Shown: positions 9,124 to 17,597 of the stretch, in pieces
Position numbering within the stretch: the first letter of the stretch is position 1
How the letters are laid out: the number at the start of each line of letters is the position of its first letter
Assembly (NCBI GenBank): GCA_014382705.1
Contig: JACNJE010000098.1
Location: 1 to 43,750, forward strand
DNA from: Verrucomicrobiota bacterium
GTDB lineage: Bacteria > Verrucomicrobiota > Verrucomicrobiia > Limisphaerales > UBA1096
Length of the DNA: 43,750 nt
Reading direction: 5' to 3'
Notes under the pieces: model-generated
Told to the model about the DNA's origin: nothing
What the model saw: only the letters and a program-made list of their open reading frames with translations
Databases searched by the model: none
Translations under genes and position numbers: made by a program

Positions 9124-9630
9124 ATGATGAAAAAAACATTCACCTTGTTTGCTGCGATTCTTGCGGTCGGGTGCAGCCGCGAAACAGCGATCCAGCCGCC
9201 GGCTGCCGAGGCGCCGGCCGCCGAGCCGGTGGGGGTCAAGCCGGTGGGGGTCAAGCCGGTGGCCGAGGTCATCCCGCCGGAGCCGCCCCCTCCGTCACCA
9301 GCGGTTTCGATTTGGGACGCCGCCCGCGACGGCGACATTGAGGCGGTGCGCGGGCAGATCGAAGCCGGAGCGAACCTGGACGAGGCGGATGCGGGTGATC
9401 CGCTCAAGCCGACCCCGCTGCATTGCGCCGTTGCGTCCGGTCACAAGGCGGTCGCCGAGCTGCTTGTGGCTGAAGGCGTGGCCATCAACGCCAAGCGCGC
9501 CGACGGCTTGACCTCGCTGGACATCGTGCTGAAAGCCGACCCAGAAGCCAGCGACGAAATGCTTTCAGCCCGGAAGGCGATCGCCGGCGTGCTGGTTCGC
9601 AACGGAGCCACGGCGGCCAAGCACAAGTAA
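9124..9630 (+). CDS. ankyrin-repeat lipoprotein
   Basis: Start set at the tandem ATGs 9124/9127, giving [17 protein letters not shown], a lipoprotein signal with lipobox AVGC; the ORF-track start 13 codons upstream would place residues in front of it. A Pro/Val/Glu linker with a repeated PVGVK unit precedes about two ankyrin repeats ([20 protein letters not shown]..., [22 protein letters not shown], then [15 protein letters not shown]). Ankyrin arrays mediate protein contacts, here probably on the periplasmic face of a membrane. The ceramidase-fold gene starts 13 bases after the stop, which suggests one operon. A second ankyrin lipoprotein is encoded at 27.7-28.2 kb. Confidence 0.78.
   Translation: MMKKTFTLFAAILAVGCSRETAIQPPAAEAPAAEPVGVKPVGVKPVAEVIPPEPPPPSPAVSIWDAARDGDIEAVRGQIEAGANLDEADAGDPLKPTPLHCAVASGHKAVAELLVAEGVAINAKRADGLTSLDIVLKADPEASDEMLSARKAIAGVLVRNGATAAKHK
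9226..9262 (+). repeat. in-frame 15-base tandem repeat (PVGVK)
   Basis: The 15-mer CCGGTGGGGGTCAAG is present twice in tandem (9226-9240, 9241-9255) and then partly again. It encodes [12 protein letters not shown] in the linker of the ankyrin lipoprotein. As a multiple of three it can expand or contract without a frameshift. Confidence 0.8.
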
Positions 9631-9643
9631 CGCATCGACAGCC

Positions 9644-11020
9644 ATGAACATTCCCAATGCCGTGCAGTTTGCGATGGCGATTTTGTTTTCGGGCTCGCTC
9701 GGGGTGTCCGGAGCGGCGAATCAACCGTTGCGCGTGGCCACGTTCGACATCAACGCCACGCCGCCGCTTGGCAACATGATGGCCTACGACCCCGTGGTGC
9801 GGCTGGACGCGATGACGCTGCGTTGCCGGGGCGTGGTGCTGCTTGGCCAAGCGGAACCCATCGTGCTATGCGCGGTGGACTGGCTTGGCATTGCCAACGA
9901 GGCGCACGACGAGTTTCGCGCGCGCTTGGCCAAGGCCGCCGGCACGACACCCGGACGCGTGGCCGTGCACACCCTGCACCAGCACGATGCGCCGACCTGC
10001 GATTTCTCTGCGGAACGCCTGCTGAAGGAGGCCAAGGCCAAGCACCTAGGCCGGCTCGACGGCGATTTTTGCCGTGCGACCTTGGCCAAGGCCGCTGCCG
10101 CGGTGAAGGCTTCGCTGCCGTTGGCCAAGCCGGTGACCCATTGCGGCTGGGGTGTGGCGGAGGTGAAACGGGTTGCGTCCAACCGCCGCATCTTCGGGCC
10201 GGACGGCAAGGTGCGCGCGGTTCGATACACCACCTGTGCGGATCCGAAACTCCGCGCCGAGCCGGAGGGAGTGATTGATCCCGAACTGTCGATGCTCACT
10301 TTCTGGAACGGCGACACGCCGCTGGCCGTGCTGAGCTACTACGCCTGTCATCCGCAAAGCTACTACCGCGTGGGCATCCCGAGCCCCGACTTTCCCGGCA
10401 TTGCGCGATTCATGCGCCAACAAACCGTGCCGACGGCGCTGCACGTTCATTTCAACGGCGCGGGCGGCAACATCGGCGCCGGCAAATACAACGACGGCTC
10501 GCGAAAAAACCGGATGGAATTGGCGTTGCGCCTGAGGGATGGCATGAAGCGGGCGTTTGACAGCACGAAAAAATTCGCCGTGCAACCGGGTGACCTGCGC
10601 TGGAGCGTCATCCCGGTGGCGTTGCCGTTGGCCAAGCACCTGGACGAGGCCAAGTTGGTGGCCGACGTGGCCAAGGGCTCGGTGCCGCCAGTTGCCGTGC
10701 CGGCGGCGGAGCGGCTGGCCTACTTGCGGCGGACCAACGCGGGACACAAGATCGAGTTGGCGCAACTGGCGATCGGCGACGTGCGGGTGCTGCACATGCC
10801 GGGTGAGTTGTTCGTCGAATACCAGTTGGCCGCCAAGCAGATGCGCCCGAGGCTCAACGTGGCGATGGCGGCGTACGGCGATTACGGGACGTTTTACATT
10901 GGAACCGAGCGAGCCTACTCGGAGGGTGGCTACGAGACCGAGCCGCGCTCCTCCAATGTCGCCCCCGTGGTGGAGTCCGTGCTGATGCACGGCATCCGCA
11001 AACTGCTTTCGGGAGAGTAA
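9644..11020 (+). CDS. secreted ceramidase-fold (neutral/alkaline ceramidase-like) hydrolase
   Basis: 458 residues with an N-terminal signal peptide (about 1-25, ending near SGAANQ). The body resembles the N-terminal domain of neutral/alkaline non-lysosomal ceramidases found in many Planctomycetes and Verrucomicrobia. [11 protein letters not shown] (107-117) corresponds to the metal-binding HTH region, and [13 protein letters not shown] and [15 protein letters not shown] (near 270) to further active-site blocks. In bona fide ceramidases the latter block carries the nucleophilic serine; none is obvious here, so the substrate and chemistry are uncertain. [12 protein letters not shown] is a conserved C-terminal segment. 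Four iterated palindromes are translated within it. It follows the ankyrin lipoprotein by 13 bases. Confidence 0.72.
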   Translation: MNIPNAVQFAMAILFSGSLGVSGAANQPLRVATFDINATPPLGNMMAYDPVVRLDAMTLRCRGVVLLGQAEPIVLCAVDWLGIANEAHDEFRARLAKAAGTTPGRVAVHTLHQHDAPTCDFSAERLLKEAKAKHLGRLDGDFCRATLAKAAAAVKASLPLAKPVTHCGWGVAEVKRVASNRRIFGPDGKVRAVRYTTCADPKLRAEPEGVIDPELSMLTFWNGDTPLAVLSYYACHPQSYYRVGIPSPDFPGIARFMRQQTVPTALHVHFNGAGGNIGAGKYNDGSRKNRMELALRLRDGMKRAFDSTKKFAVQPGDLRWSVIPVALPLAKHLDEAKLVADVAKGSVPPVAVPAAERLAYLRRTNAGHKIELAQLAIGDVRVLHMPGELFVEYQLAAKQMRPRLNVAMAAYGDYGTFYIGTERAYSEGGYETEPRSSNVAPVVESVLMHGIRKLLSGE

Positions 11021-11041
11021 ACGCAGGGAATCGTTTGGAGT

Positions 11042-11094
11042 TGATCCGCAGATGACGCAGATTTTCGCAGATTCGAGAAAAACAAGCTGCGGAT
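11042..11094. repeat. GCAGAT-type hairpin repeat, copy 1 (truncated right arm)
   Basis: Bases 11042-11074 are identical to 24062-24094. The left arm ATCCGCAG (11044-11051) pairs with CTGCGGAT (11087-11094). It lies between the convergent ceramidase-fold and acetyl-CoA synthetase genes, and on the minus strand its right side is preceded by a T-rich run. Confidence 0.82.
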
Positions 11095-11102
11095 AAAAAA
11101 AC

Positions 11103-13055
11103 TTACTCGATTCGGCCGGCGACGAGGGAGTCGACCACGGCGGGGTCGGCGAGGGTGCTGGTGTCGCCCAGGTTTTCGGTGTCGCCCTCGGCGATTTTGC
11201 GGAGGATGCGGCGCATGATTTTTCCGCTGCGCGTCTTGGGCAGGCCGGGGGTGAATTGGATTTTCTCCGGCGAGGCGTGCGGCCCGATGTCGGCGCGCAC
11301 CTGCTTCACGATCTCCGCGGTCATCGTCTCGGTGACTTCCTCGCCGGTCTTGAGTGTGACGTAGGCGTAGATGGCGTTGCCTTTGATGTCGTGTTCGTAG
11401 CCGACGACGGCGGCCTCGGCCACGGCTGGGTGGCCGCCGATGGCGCCCTCGATCTCGGCGGTGCCAAGGTTGTGCCCGCTGACGATGATAACGTCATCCA
11501 CGCGGCCGGTGATCCAGTAGTAGCCATCCTCATCGCGGCGGCATCCGTCGCCACTGAAGTACTTGCCTGGGAAGCGCGCGAAGTAGGTATCGAAAAATCG
11601 CTGATGATCGCCGTAGACGCCGCGCATTTGGCCGGGCCAAGTCTCGAGCATGCAAAGGTTTCCGGAGACGCCGTTGCCTTCAATGATGTTGCCTTCGTCA
11701 TCGACGAGCGCCGGTTTGACTCCAAAAAAGGGCAGGGTGGCGGAGCCGGGCTTGGTCGGTGTGGCCCCGGGCAGCGGCGAGATCAAAATGCCGCCGGTTT
11801 CGGTCTGCCACCATGTGTCGACGATCGGGCATTGCCCGTTGCCGACGACCTCGTGGTACCAAGTCCACTCGGGCGACTTGATCGGTTCACCGACGGTGCC
11901 AAGCAGGCGCAGGCTGGAGAGGTCGTGGGCGCTTGGCCAAGCGTCGCCTTCCTTCATCAAGGCGCGCAGGGCGGTGGGTGCGGTGTAAAAAATGTTCACC
12001 TTGTGCTTGGCCACGATCTCCCAAAACCGGCCAAAGTCCGGGTAGTTCGGCACGCCTTCGTACATCATCGTAATGGCGCGGTTGGCCATTGGCCCGTAGA
12101 CGATGTAAGTGTGCCCGGTGACCCAGCCGATGTCGGCCGTGCACCAGTAGACGTCGCCGGGGTGGTAGTCGAAAATGTAATGATGCGTCGTCGCCGCGTA
12201 GACAAGGTAACCGCCAGTGGTGTGCAGTACGCCCTTCGGCTTGCCGGTGCTGCCGGAGGTGTACAGGATGAAGAGCGGATCCTCGGCGTCCATCGGCTCG
12301 GCCGGGCATACGGGGTCGGCGGCCTTGAGGGCGTCGTGCCACCAGACGTCGCGGCCGTCGGCCATCGACACCGCGCTGCCGGTGCGTTTGACGACGAGAA
12401 TGTTCTCGATCGAGGGCGTGCTTTCGACGGCCTTGTCGGCGTTGGCCTTCATCGGGATGTCGAGCTTGGTGCCCCGCACGCCGGTGTCCTGTGTGATGAT
12501 GGCCTTGCACTCGGAGTCGTTGATGCGGGTGACGAGGCTGTCGGCACTGAACGCGCCGAACACGATCGAGTGCACCACGCCGATGCGCGCGCAGGCGAGC
12601 ATGGCGATGGTCAACTCGGGGATCATTTGCATGTAGATGCAAACGCGGTCGCCCTTGGCCAAGCCGAGATCTTTCAGCGCGTTGGCGGCCTTTTGCACTT
12701 CGGCCTGAAGTTGCGAGTAGGTGTAGGTGCGGCTTTCGTTCGGGTCGTTGCCTTCCCAAATGAGCGCGGTGTCGTCGCCGTGGCCGTCGTCCACGTGGCG
12801 GTCGACGCAGTTGTAGCAGGCGTTGAGTTTGCCGCCGATGAACCACTTGATTTCTGCCTTGGAATAATCCGACTCGCGCAGCGTGTGCCATTTTTCATCC
12901 CAACGAAGCCTCTGGGCGTGCTCGGTCCAAAAGCCGTCGGGATCGTTGATCGATCGGTCGTAGATTTCGTGATACTGCTCGAGGGAGGAGACGTGTGCGT
13001 TGGCCGAGGCAGAGGTGCTTGGCGGGAAGACGTTCGTTTTGGAGTCGTCGCTCAT
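11103..13055 (-). CDS. acs: acetyl-coenzyme A synthetase
   Basis: ATP-dependent activation of acetate to acetyl-CoA through an acetyl-adenylate. The 650-residue length is normal. The adenylation P-loop is [39 protein letters not shown] and [12 protein letters not shown] are the core motifs that bind the acetyl-AMP; [22 protein letters not shown] is the hinge region; [17 protein letters not shown] near the C-terminus carries the catalytic lysine whose acetylation switches off these enzymes in many bacteria. It is preceded by the sulfatase gene on the same strand with a 43-base gap. With citrate synthase and malate dehydrogenase nearby it supports acetate assimilation. Confidence 0.97.
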   Translation of the reverse strand: MSDDSKTNVFPPSTSASANAHVSSLEQYHEIYDRSINDPDGFWTEHAQRLRWDEKWHTLRESDYSKAEIKWFIGGKLNACYNCVDRHVDDGHGDDTALIWEGNDPNESRTYTYSQLQAEVQKAANALKDLGLAKGDRVCIYMQMIPELTIAMLACARIGVVHSIVFGAFSADSLVTRINDSECKAIITQDTGVRGTKLDIPMKANADKAVESTPSIENILVVKRTGSAVSMADGRDVWWHDALKAADPVCPAEPMDAEDPLFILYTSGSTGKPKGVLHTTGGYLVYAATTHHYIFDYHPGDVYWCTADIGWVTGHTYIVYGPMANRAITMMYEGVPNYPDFGRFWEIVAKHKVNIFYTAPTALRALMKEGDAWPSAHDLSSLRLLGTVGEPIKSPEWTWYHEVVGNGQCPIVDTWWQTETGGILISPLPGATPTKPGSATLPFFGVKPALVDDEGNIIEGNGVSGNLCMLETWPGQMRGVYGDHQRFFDTYFARFPGKYFSGDGCRRDEDGYYWITGRVDDVIIVSGHNLGTAEIEGAIGGHPAVAEAAVVGYEHDIKGNAIYAYVTLKTGEEVTETMTAEIVKQVRADIGPHASPEKIQFTPGLPKTRSGKIMRRILRKIAEGDTENLGDTSTLADPAVVDSLVAGRIE

Positions 13056-13098
13056 GGTTCAAATCGGGGCAGGGAGTTTATGAAAGCCAAGCGGCGGG

Positions 13099-14604
13099 TC
13101 AACGTCGGAGCTTGCGGTCGTAAAACTGTACGCCCTTGGGCGGGCGGATTGGCATGGTCAAGCCGCCCGCCTCGGCCAGTTCGCCAAACAGTTGGTTATT
13201 CATCTGCTTGGCCCGCTCGGCGAAGGCCGGGATCCGGATGAGATTGTGTCGCTCGTGCGGGTCGGACTCGAGGTCGTACAGCCCGTTTTTGTCCCAAATT
13301 CCGTGATAATAGACGTATTTGTACCGGTCGGTGCGAATGGCCAAGGTCGTGGGTGTGGCCGGGAAATTCCATTCCCAATGGTATTCGTAGAGGAAATGCC
13401 CACGCCAGCCGTCGGCCGCTTGGCCAAGCAGGAGGGGGAGCAGGGAGCGGCCGGACATTTCGGGCGTGTCGCTTGGCTGCGCGACGTCCATGCCGTGCAA
13501 AACCGTCTGCGCGACGTCGAGGTTGAGCGCCATCTGGCTGACCGTCGTGCCGGGCTGGATGCGGCCGGGCGCGTAGGCGAGCATCGGGATGCGGATCGAT
13601 TCCTCGAACGCGTCGCGCTTGTCGTAAAAGCCGTGTTCGCCCAGCGCGAAGCCGTTGTCGCCGAGGTACAGTACGAGCGTGTCCTTGGCCAAGCCGGACT
13701 CGTCGAGGTAATCCAGGATGAGGCCGACGTTCTCATCCAGCCCGTGCACCGTCTCGGCAAACCGACGGTACAGCCCGGGCAGCGACGGGACCGGGTCGTT
13801 GTCCAGCGGGCCGGTTTCCATGTGGTCGATGCCGTGGATGCCGTAGCGCCGTTCGCGCACCCAGTTCGGCTGCGTCTCGTAGTTGCGCTCGGTGAGCGAC
13901 ATCGTCTGCGGGCGCGGCACGTCGAATTTGTCGTAGCGTCCGTGATGCCGCTTGGCCGGCTGGAATGGGTAATGCACCGCCTTGAAGCCGACTTGCAGAA
14001 AGAACCGTTTTTCGCCGACGCTCTTCAGGTAATCTAGCGCGAGGTTGGCGGTGACGTCGGCGTTGTAGCCGTCGAATTTTTTACGCTTGCCGTTGATGTT
14101 GAACTCGGGATCGAAGTAGACGCCCTGTCCCTTGAAGCTGGCCCAATGGTCAAAGCCGTTGCGCGGCGAGTCGTCGTCGTGTCCCATGTGCCACTTGCCG
14201 ACGTAGGCGGTGCTGATGCCGGCGGCCTGCAGGTACTCCGGGAAAAACCGGGTGCCGTTGGGCACGGCGCGCTGGTTGTCGACGACCTTGTGCCGGTGCA
14301 TGTATTGGCCGGTGAGAATGGTGGCGCGGCTGGGCGAGCAGAGCGACGTAGTGACGAAGGCGTTCGCCAGGTGCGCCCCCTGGCGGGCCATGCGGTCGAG
14401 GTTTGGCGTCTCGAGAAAGTCGGGGCTGTCCGGGTGAAAGCCGAGAAAGTCATACCGGTGGTCGTCGCTTAATATGAGGACGACGTTTTTGAACGTGGGC
14501 TTGGCCAAGGCCGCTTGGCCAAGCGCGAGCAGGGCGAGTGCGAACAGGCCAAGCGCTTGGCCAAACCGAGGGGGTGTGTGGTATCGGGTTGCGCTGTCAC
14601 GCAT
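13099..14604 (-). CDS. secreted sulfatase (formylglycine type)
   Basis: Start moved to ATG 14602-14604, giving 501 residues with a clear signal peptide (FALALLALGQAALAKP, cleavage near residue 34). VVLILSDDHRYD (41-52) supplies metal-binding aspartates, and Cys89 in CSPSRATILTGQ is the CxPSR site converted to formylglycine. Further S1-family markers are GKWHMGHDD and LYLGDNGFALGEHGFYDKR. It should hydrolyse sulfate esters outside the cytoplasm, probably on polysaccharides, as in the many sulfatases of Verrucomicrobia and Planctomycetes; the exact subfamily is not resolved. It needs a formylglycine-generating enzyme encoded elsewhere. The signal-peptide coding region contains three iterated palindromes within 68 bases. 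Confidence 0.93.
   Translation of the reverse strand: MRDSATRYHTPPRFGQALGLFALALLALGQAALAKPTFKNVVLILSDDHRYDFLGFHPDSPDFLETPNLDRMARQGAHLANAFVTTSLCSPSRATILTGQYMHRHKVVDNQRAVPNGTRFFPEYLQAAGISTAYVGKWHMGHDDDSPRNGFDHWASFKGQGVYFDPEFNINGKRKKFDGYNADVTANLALDYLKSVGEKRFFLQVGFKAVHYPFQPAKRHHGRYDKFDVPRPQTMSLTERNYETQPNWVRERRYGIHGIDHMETGPLDNDPVPSLPGLYRRFAETVHGLDENVGLILDYLDESGLAKDTLVLYLGDNGFALGEHGFYDKRDAFEESIRIPMLAYAPGRIQPGTTVSQMALNLDVAQTVLHGMDVAQPSDTPEMSGRSLLPLLLGQAADGWRGHFLYEYHWEWNFPATPTTLAIRTDRYKYVYYHGIWDKNGLYDLESDPHERHNLIRIPAFAERAKQMNNQLFGELAEAGGLTMPIRPPKGVQFYDRKLRR
14499..14566. repeat. cluster of three iterated palindromes in the sulfatase signal-peptide region
   Basis: TTGGCCAA occurs at 14501-14508, 14515-14522 and 14557-14564, all inside the coding sequence of the sulfatase signal peptide. 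They encode ALAK, LGQA and FGQA. This is the densest cluster in the window. Confidence 0.85.
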
Positions 14605-14654
14605 CCGGCGAGCATACCGGGACGGCAAGCAGGAGAAAACCCTGAAGGTTTGAG

Positions 14655-14993
14655 ATGTTGGATTGCTTGCCGGGCTTGGATTCCTTATTTTGCCGCCTTG
14701 TGCGTTCGGCATTGCGATTGGCTGCGTTGGGGATCGGTTGTACCGGTCTGGTTCTCTGGCTGGCTGGCGGGTTGCACATGGGTTGGTCGAAGTCTACCGG
14801 GACTCGAACCGAGATTGATGAAGTCACCGGTCTCGAGTATCCCGTGACGGAAAACAGATACGTGTTCGGGGTGGAATTGCTTGCTGTCACCATGGCGGTG
14901 AGCGGCGGATTGTTTGGCCTCTCTCTGGCCTTTCGCGTTCCGTCCCGTACAGGCGGACCGCCCGATGCCGGGACATCATCGAAATCATTATGA
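14655..14993 (+). CDS. small two-helix membrane protein, hypothetical
   Basis: 112 residues, not recognised. Two hydrophobic segments are visible: about 19-40 (ALRLAALGIGCTGLVLWLAGG) and 72-93 (GVELLAVTMAVSGGLFGLSLAF). The loop between them is polar and contains EYPVTENRY. The last codons overlap the YceI start as ATGA, which indicates translational coupling and supports the reading frame. It may assist the exported YceI protein, but that is a guess from position only. Divergent from the sulfatase gene across a gap of about 50 bases. Confidence 0.6.
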   Translation: MLDCLPGLDSLFCRLVRSALRLAALGIGCTGLVLWLAGGLHMGWSKSTGTRTEIDEVTGLEYPVTENRYVFGVELLAVTMAVSGGLFGLSLAFRVPSRTGGPPDAGTSSKSL

Positions 14994-15610
14994 AACAAAG
15001 ATTGAAAATCAAGTTGGCGTGGGCATTGGCCTTGGGGGCTGCCCAAGGGGTTGCGAGTGCGGATCCGATCAAGTTCGATTTCAAGGATCCGAAGAAGGTG
15101 AACAACGTGGTGTTCCTGCTGGACGCCCCGCTGGAGTCGATCAACGGCACCGCCACCGGGGTCAGCGGCACGGTGTCGTTCGACCCGGCCAAGCCGGCGG
15201 CGACCACCGGCAAAATCGTCCTGGCGACCGGCTCGCTGCATGTGGACAACCCGCTGATGAAGGAGCATATGCTGGGGGCGAAGTGGATGGACACGGCCCA
15301 GTTCCCCACCATCGAGTTCGTCGCCGAAAAGTTGACCGGGGTCAAGACCAGCGGAACCACCACGACGGCGACCGTCGCGGGCAGACTGACCGTCAAGGGC
15401 GTCACCAAACAAGTGACCACCCCGATTCGATTGACCTACCTCAAGGGGTTGCTGGCCAAGCGAAACCGTGTGCCGGGGGATCTGCTCGTGTTGCGTGCCG
15501 ATTTCAAGATCAAGCGATCGGAGTACGGGATCAACGCCGGCAACAATGAGGAGAAGGTATCCGACGAGATCGAGTTAAAACTGCGCGTGGCCGGTGCCGC
15601 GCCGCATTAA
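14990..15610 (+). CDS. YceI-family periplasmic lipid-binding protein
   Basis: 206 residues with a signal peptide (KLAWALALGAAQGVASA, about 8-24). The rest has the YceI eight-strand lipocalin-like pattern: GTVSFDPAKPAATTGKIVLATGSL, then HMLGAKWMDTAQFPTIEFVAEKL, GRLTVKGVTKQVTTPIRL and a C-terminal KIKRSEYGIN. These blocks (sought-after phrases W.D...FP.I.F and G.LT..G.TK.V..P) are characteristic. Family members bind isoprenoid or other lipophilic molecules. The gene overlaps the upstream membrane-protein gene by 4 bases, and apaG starts 16 bases after its stop. The physiological ligand is not known. Confidence 0.9.
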   Translation: MKQRLKIKLAWALALGAAQGVASADPIKFDFKDPKKVNNVVFLLDAPLESINGTATGVSGTVSFDPAKPAATTGKIVLATGSLHVDNPLMKEHMLGAKWMDTAQFPTIEFVAEKLTGVKTSGTTTTATVAGRLTVKGVTKQVTTPIRLTYLKGLLAKRNRVPGDLLVLRADFKIKRSEYGINAGNNEEKVSDEIELKLRVAGAAPH

Positions 15611-15626
15611 AGGCGGCATTGTTCCA

Positions 15627-16010
15627 ATGGATATGGTCGAACTGGACGGGTTGATCGTGGTCGTGGACCGGGTGTTGCACCAGCCGGACATGGCCACGCC
15701 GGAGGATCGGCCGCATTGCTTCGCCTACTTCATCACCATCCGCAACGACTCCGACAGCACCGTCACCATCAAGGGCCGCAAGTGGGTGGTCAACGAGGCG
15801 GACGGCAACAAGACGGTGGTCGAGGGCGACGGCGTCGTCGGGATGTTCCCCGAGTTGACCCCGGGCGAGTCGTTCGATTACCACAGCTTCCACCTGTTCG
15901 CCGGCGACTGGGCGGTGGCGACCGGCAGCTACATCGGCGTGGACGAGAACGGCCGCAGCGTGATCACACGCATCCCGGAGTTTCGCATGGACGTGCCGGC
16001 GCAGTCGTAG
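15627..16010 (+). CDS. apaG: ApaG domain protein
   Basis: 127 residues when started at ATG 15627, which has AAAGGCGG about 11 bases upstream; the ORF track start at 15594 would overlap yceI. The single ApaG (DUF525) immunoglobulin-like domain is recognisable from FAYFITIRNDSDSTVTIKGRKWVV (quoted in part), the glycine-rich loop VEGDGVVGMFPELTPGESFDYHS and the ending GSYIGVDENG...FRMDVP. ApaG is linked to divalent-metal efflux phenotypes in enterobacteria, but its biochemical role is unsettled. It forms a short plus-strand operon with the membrane protein and yceI genes. Its stop is 9 bases from the convergent TPR/glycosyltransferase stop. Confidence 0.9.
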   Translation: MDMVELDGLIVVVDRVLHQPDMATPEDRPHCFAYFITIRNDSDSTVTIKGRKWVVNEADGNKTVVEGDGVVGMFPELTPGESFDYHSFHLFAGDWAVATGSYIGVDENGRSVITRIPEFRMDVPAQS

Positions 16011-16019
16011 CGGCCCCGC

Positions 16020-17558
16020 TCAGGCCAGGCGCTTGGCCAAGTCCTGCTTCACCCGTTCGAGCGTCGCCGTCCAGCCCTCCTCACCGGCGCGTTGCCGATA
16101 CAGTGTAATGGAGGAATACCACGGGCTGTCGGCCCGGTTGAGCTGCCATCGCCAGTCGGGCACGGTTGAGACGAGCACCCACGCCGGCTTGCCCAGCGAG
16201 CCGGCCAGATGTGCCACGGCGGTATCGACCGTGATCACGAGGTCGAGCTGCCCAATAACATCGGCCGTCGCCGCGCAGTCGCTCAACGGGTCGCCAAGCG
16301 AGATGACGCCGGAGTCGCGGCAATCGTCCGCCCTTGGCCCGACTTGGAGGCAGAAGTAATCCATGCCGTCCAGCCCGGTGATCGTGGCAAACTGTTCCCA
16401 AGCGATGGAACGGGTGGCGTCTTTTGTGTGATGGGGGTTCCCGGCCCAAGCCAGCCCGACCCGGAGGCGTCCGGAGTCGGGCAGGGTGGCGCGGTCGGTG
16501 GCGACGAGGCAGGGCCGGTCGCCGAGCAGGCTGGACTCGTCCAGGCCAAGCCGTTCCCCAAGTGAGAGCAGCGGCAGGTGGAGATCGAAGTCGCCCGGAG
16601 CGTCGCCCTCGGCGACGATTTCGATTTGTGGGAAAGACCGGCGCATGAGAGTCAGCAGCGTCGGTTGGCATTCAAAAACAAGCTCACCGCAGAGCGACTG
16701 CACCTGCGGCAGGAACCGGCTGAACATGACCGTGTCGCCGAGGCCCTGCTCGAAGTGGATCAGCAATTTTTTGTCGCCAACCGGTTCGCCATTCCAGATC
16801 GTGTCAGCCGGGTAATGCTCGCGGGTGCCGGTTTGAAACCGGTAGCCAAAATCGATCCAGCCCTGCGGGAACTGCCCCTGCAACAGGAGCACCTGCGCGC
16901 GGTTGCGGCGGGGGGCGGCGTTGTCCGGGTGGCGCTCGATCACGCCGGAGAGACAGGCCTCGGCCCCGGCGAGGTCGAGCCCGTCAAGGCGGATGGTGCC
17001 CAGTTCGACCCCGGCGAGCGGGTGGCCCGGTTCGATGGCCAACGCCTTCTCGAACGCCTCGATGGCTTTGCCGGCTTGGCCAAGCTGCTGGTGGCATTGG
17101 CCAAGGTTGTGCCAGGTGCCAGCGTGGCCGGGGTTGAGCTGGGCGGCTTGTTGGAAGGCGTTCATCGCCTGGCCCGGTTCGTTTTTTCGATGCCACGACA
17201 GGCCAAGCTCGTGGTGCACGCCGTCGTTATTCGGCGCGGCGGCGGCGGCACTCACAAAACAGGCGTGCGCCCACTCGGGCTGATCCCGATCCAGCCAAGT
17301 GCGGCCAATCGAGACCCAGGCGAGCGCCGTGTCGTTGGGGTTGCTCGAGAGGGTCTCGGCGGTGCGGACGATGCTCGAGACGGCGTTGACGAGTTGCGGC
17401 GGCAGTCGGTGAAGCCACGCGGCCTTGGCTTCGGCATCGAGCAGCAACGCCCAGTGCAGCAGGCTTTTTTGCGCCCCCTCGGTCTCGTTCGCCTCGAGAT
17501 ATTCCGCCGCCTTTTCCCAAAGTTGGTCGGGGGTCGGGCTGGCGGCTTCGTCTGGCAT
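16020..17558 (-). CDS. TPR protein fused to a glycosyltransferase-9-like domain
   Basis: 512 residues, cytoplasmic (no signal peptide). Residues 75-235 contain about four tetratricopeptide repeats, for example TWHNLGQCHQQLGQAGKAIEAFEKALAIEPGHP (quoted only in pieces elsewhere). The C-terminal half has the heptosyltransferase/GT9-like pattern common in TPR fusions: WNGEPVGDKKLLIHFEQGLGD, then LRVGLAWAGNPHHTKDATRS, and DLVITVDTAVAHLAGSLGKP with DWRW following. Such proteins are thought to act in glycan or protein glycosylation; the acceptor is unknown. Two iterated palindromes lie 21 bases apart in one TPR, and another encodes the C-terminal DLAKRLA. It follows the sialidase-like gene on the minus strand? 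No: the sialidase-like gene lies downstream of its start at 17598-18749 and is transcribed first. Confidence 0.82.
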   Translation of the reverse strand: MPDEAASPTPDQLWEKAAEYLEANETEGAQKSLLHWALLLDAEAKAAWLHRLPPQLVNAVSSIVRTAETLSSNPNDTALAWVSIGRTWLDRDQPEWAHACFVSAAAAAPNNDGVHHELGLSWHRKNEPGQAMNAFQQAAQLNPGHAGTWHNLGQCHQQLGQAGKAIEAFEKALAIEPGHPLAGVELGTIRLDGLDLAGAEACLSGVIERHPDNAAPRRNRAQVLLLQGQFPQGWIDFGYRFQTGTREHYPADTIWNGEPVGDKKLLIHFEQGLGDTVMFSRFLPQVQSLCGELVFECQPTLLTLMRRSFPQIEIVAEGDAPGDFDLHLPLLSLGERLGLDESSLLGDRPCLVATDRATLPDSGRLRVGLAWAGNPHHTKDATRSIAWEQFATITGLDGMDYFCLQVGPRADDCRDSGVISLGDPLSDCAATADVIGQLDLVITVDTAVAHLAGSLGKPAWVLVSTVPDWRWQLNRADSPWYSSITLYRQRAGEEGWTATLERVKQDLAKRLA

Positions 17559-17578
17559 GAGCCCGTGAACAAGGGGTG

Positions 17579-17592
17579 CGCTTGGCCAAGCG
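17579..17592. repeat. iterated palindrome in the 39-base gap between the sialidase-like and TPR genes
   Basis: CGCTTGGCCAAGCG, perfect over 14 bases, between the stop of the sialidase-like gene (17598) and the start of the TPR gene (17558). It would form a hairpin in a joint transcript. Confidence 0.85.
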
Positions 17593-17597
17593 CAGGG

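Noticed and set aside
11256-13241. 661-residue ORF on the plus strand opposite acs
   Set aside because: It is the mirror of the strongly conserved acetyl-CoA synthetase; its composition (Val/Gly/Asp/His-rich) is typical of an antisense shadow in high-GC DNA.
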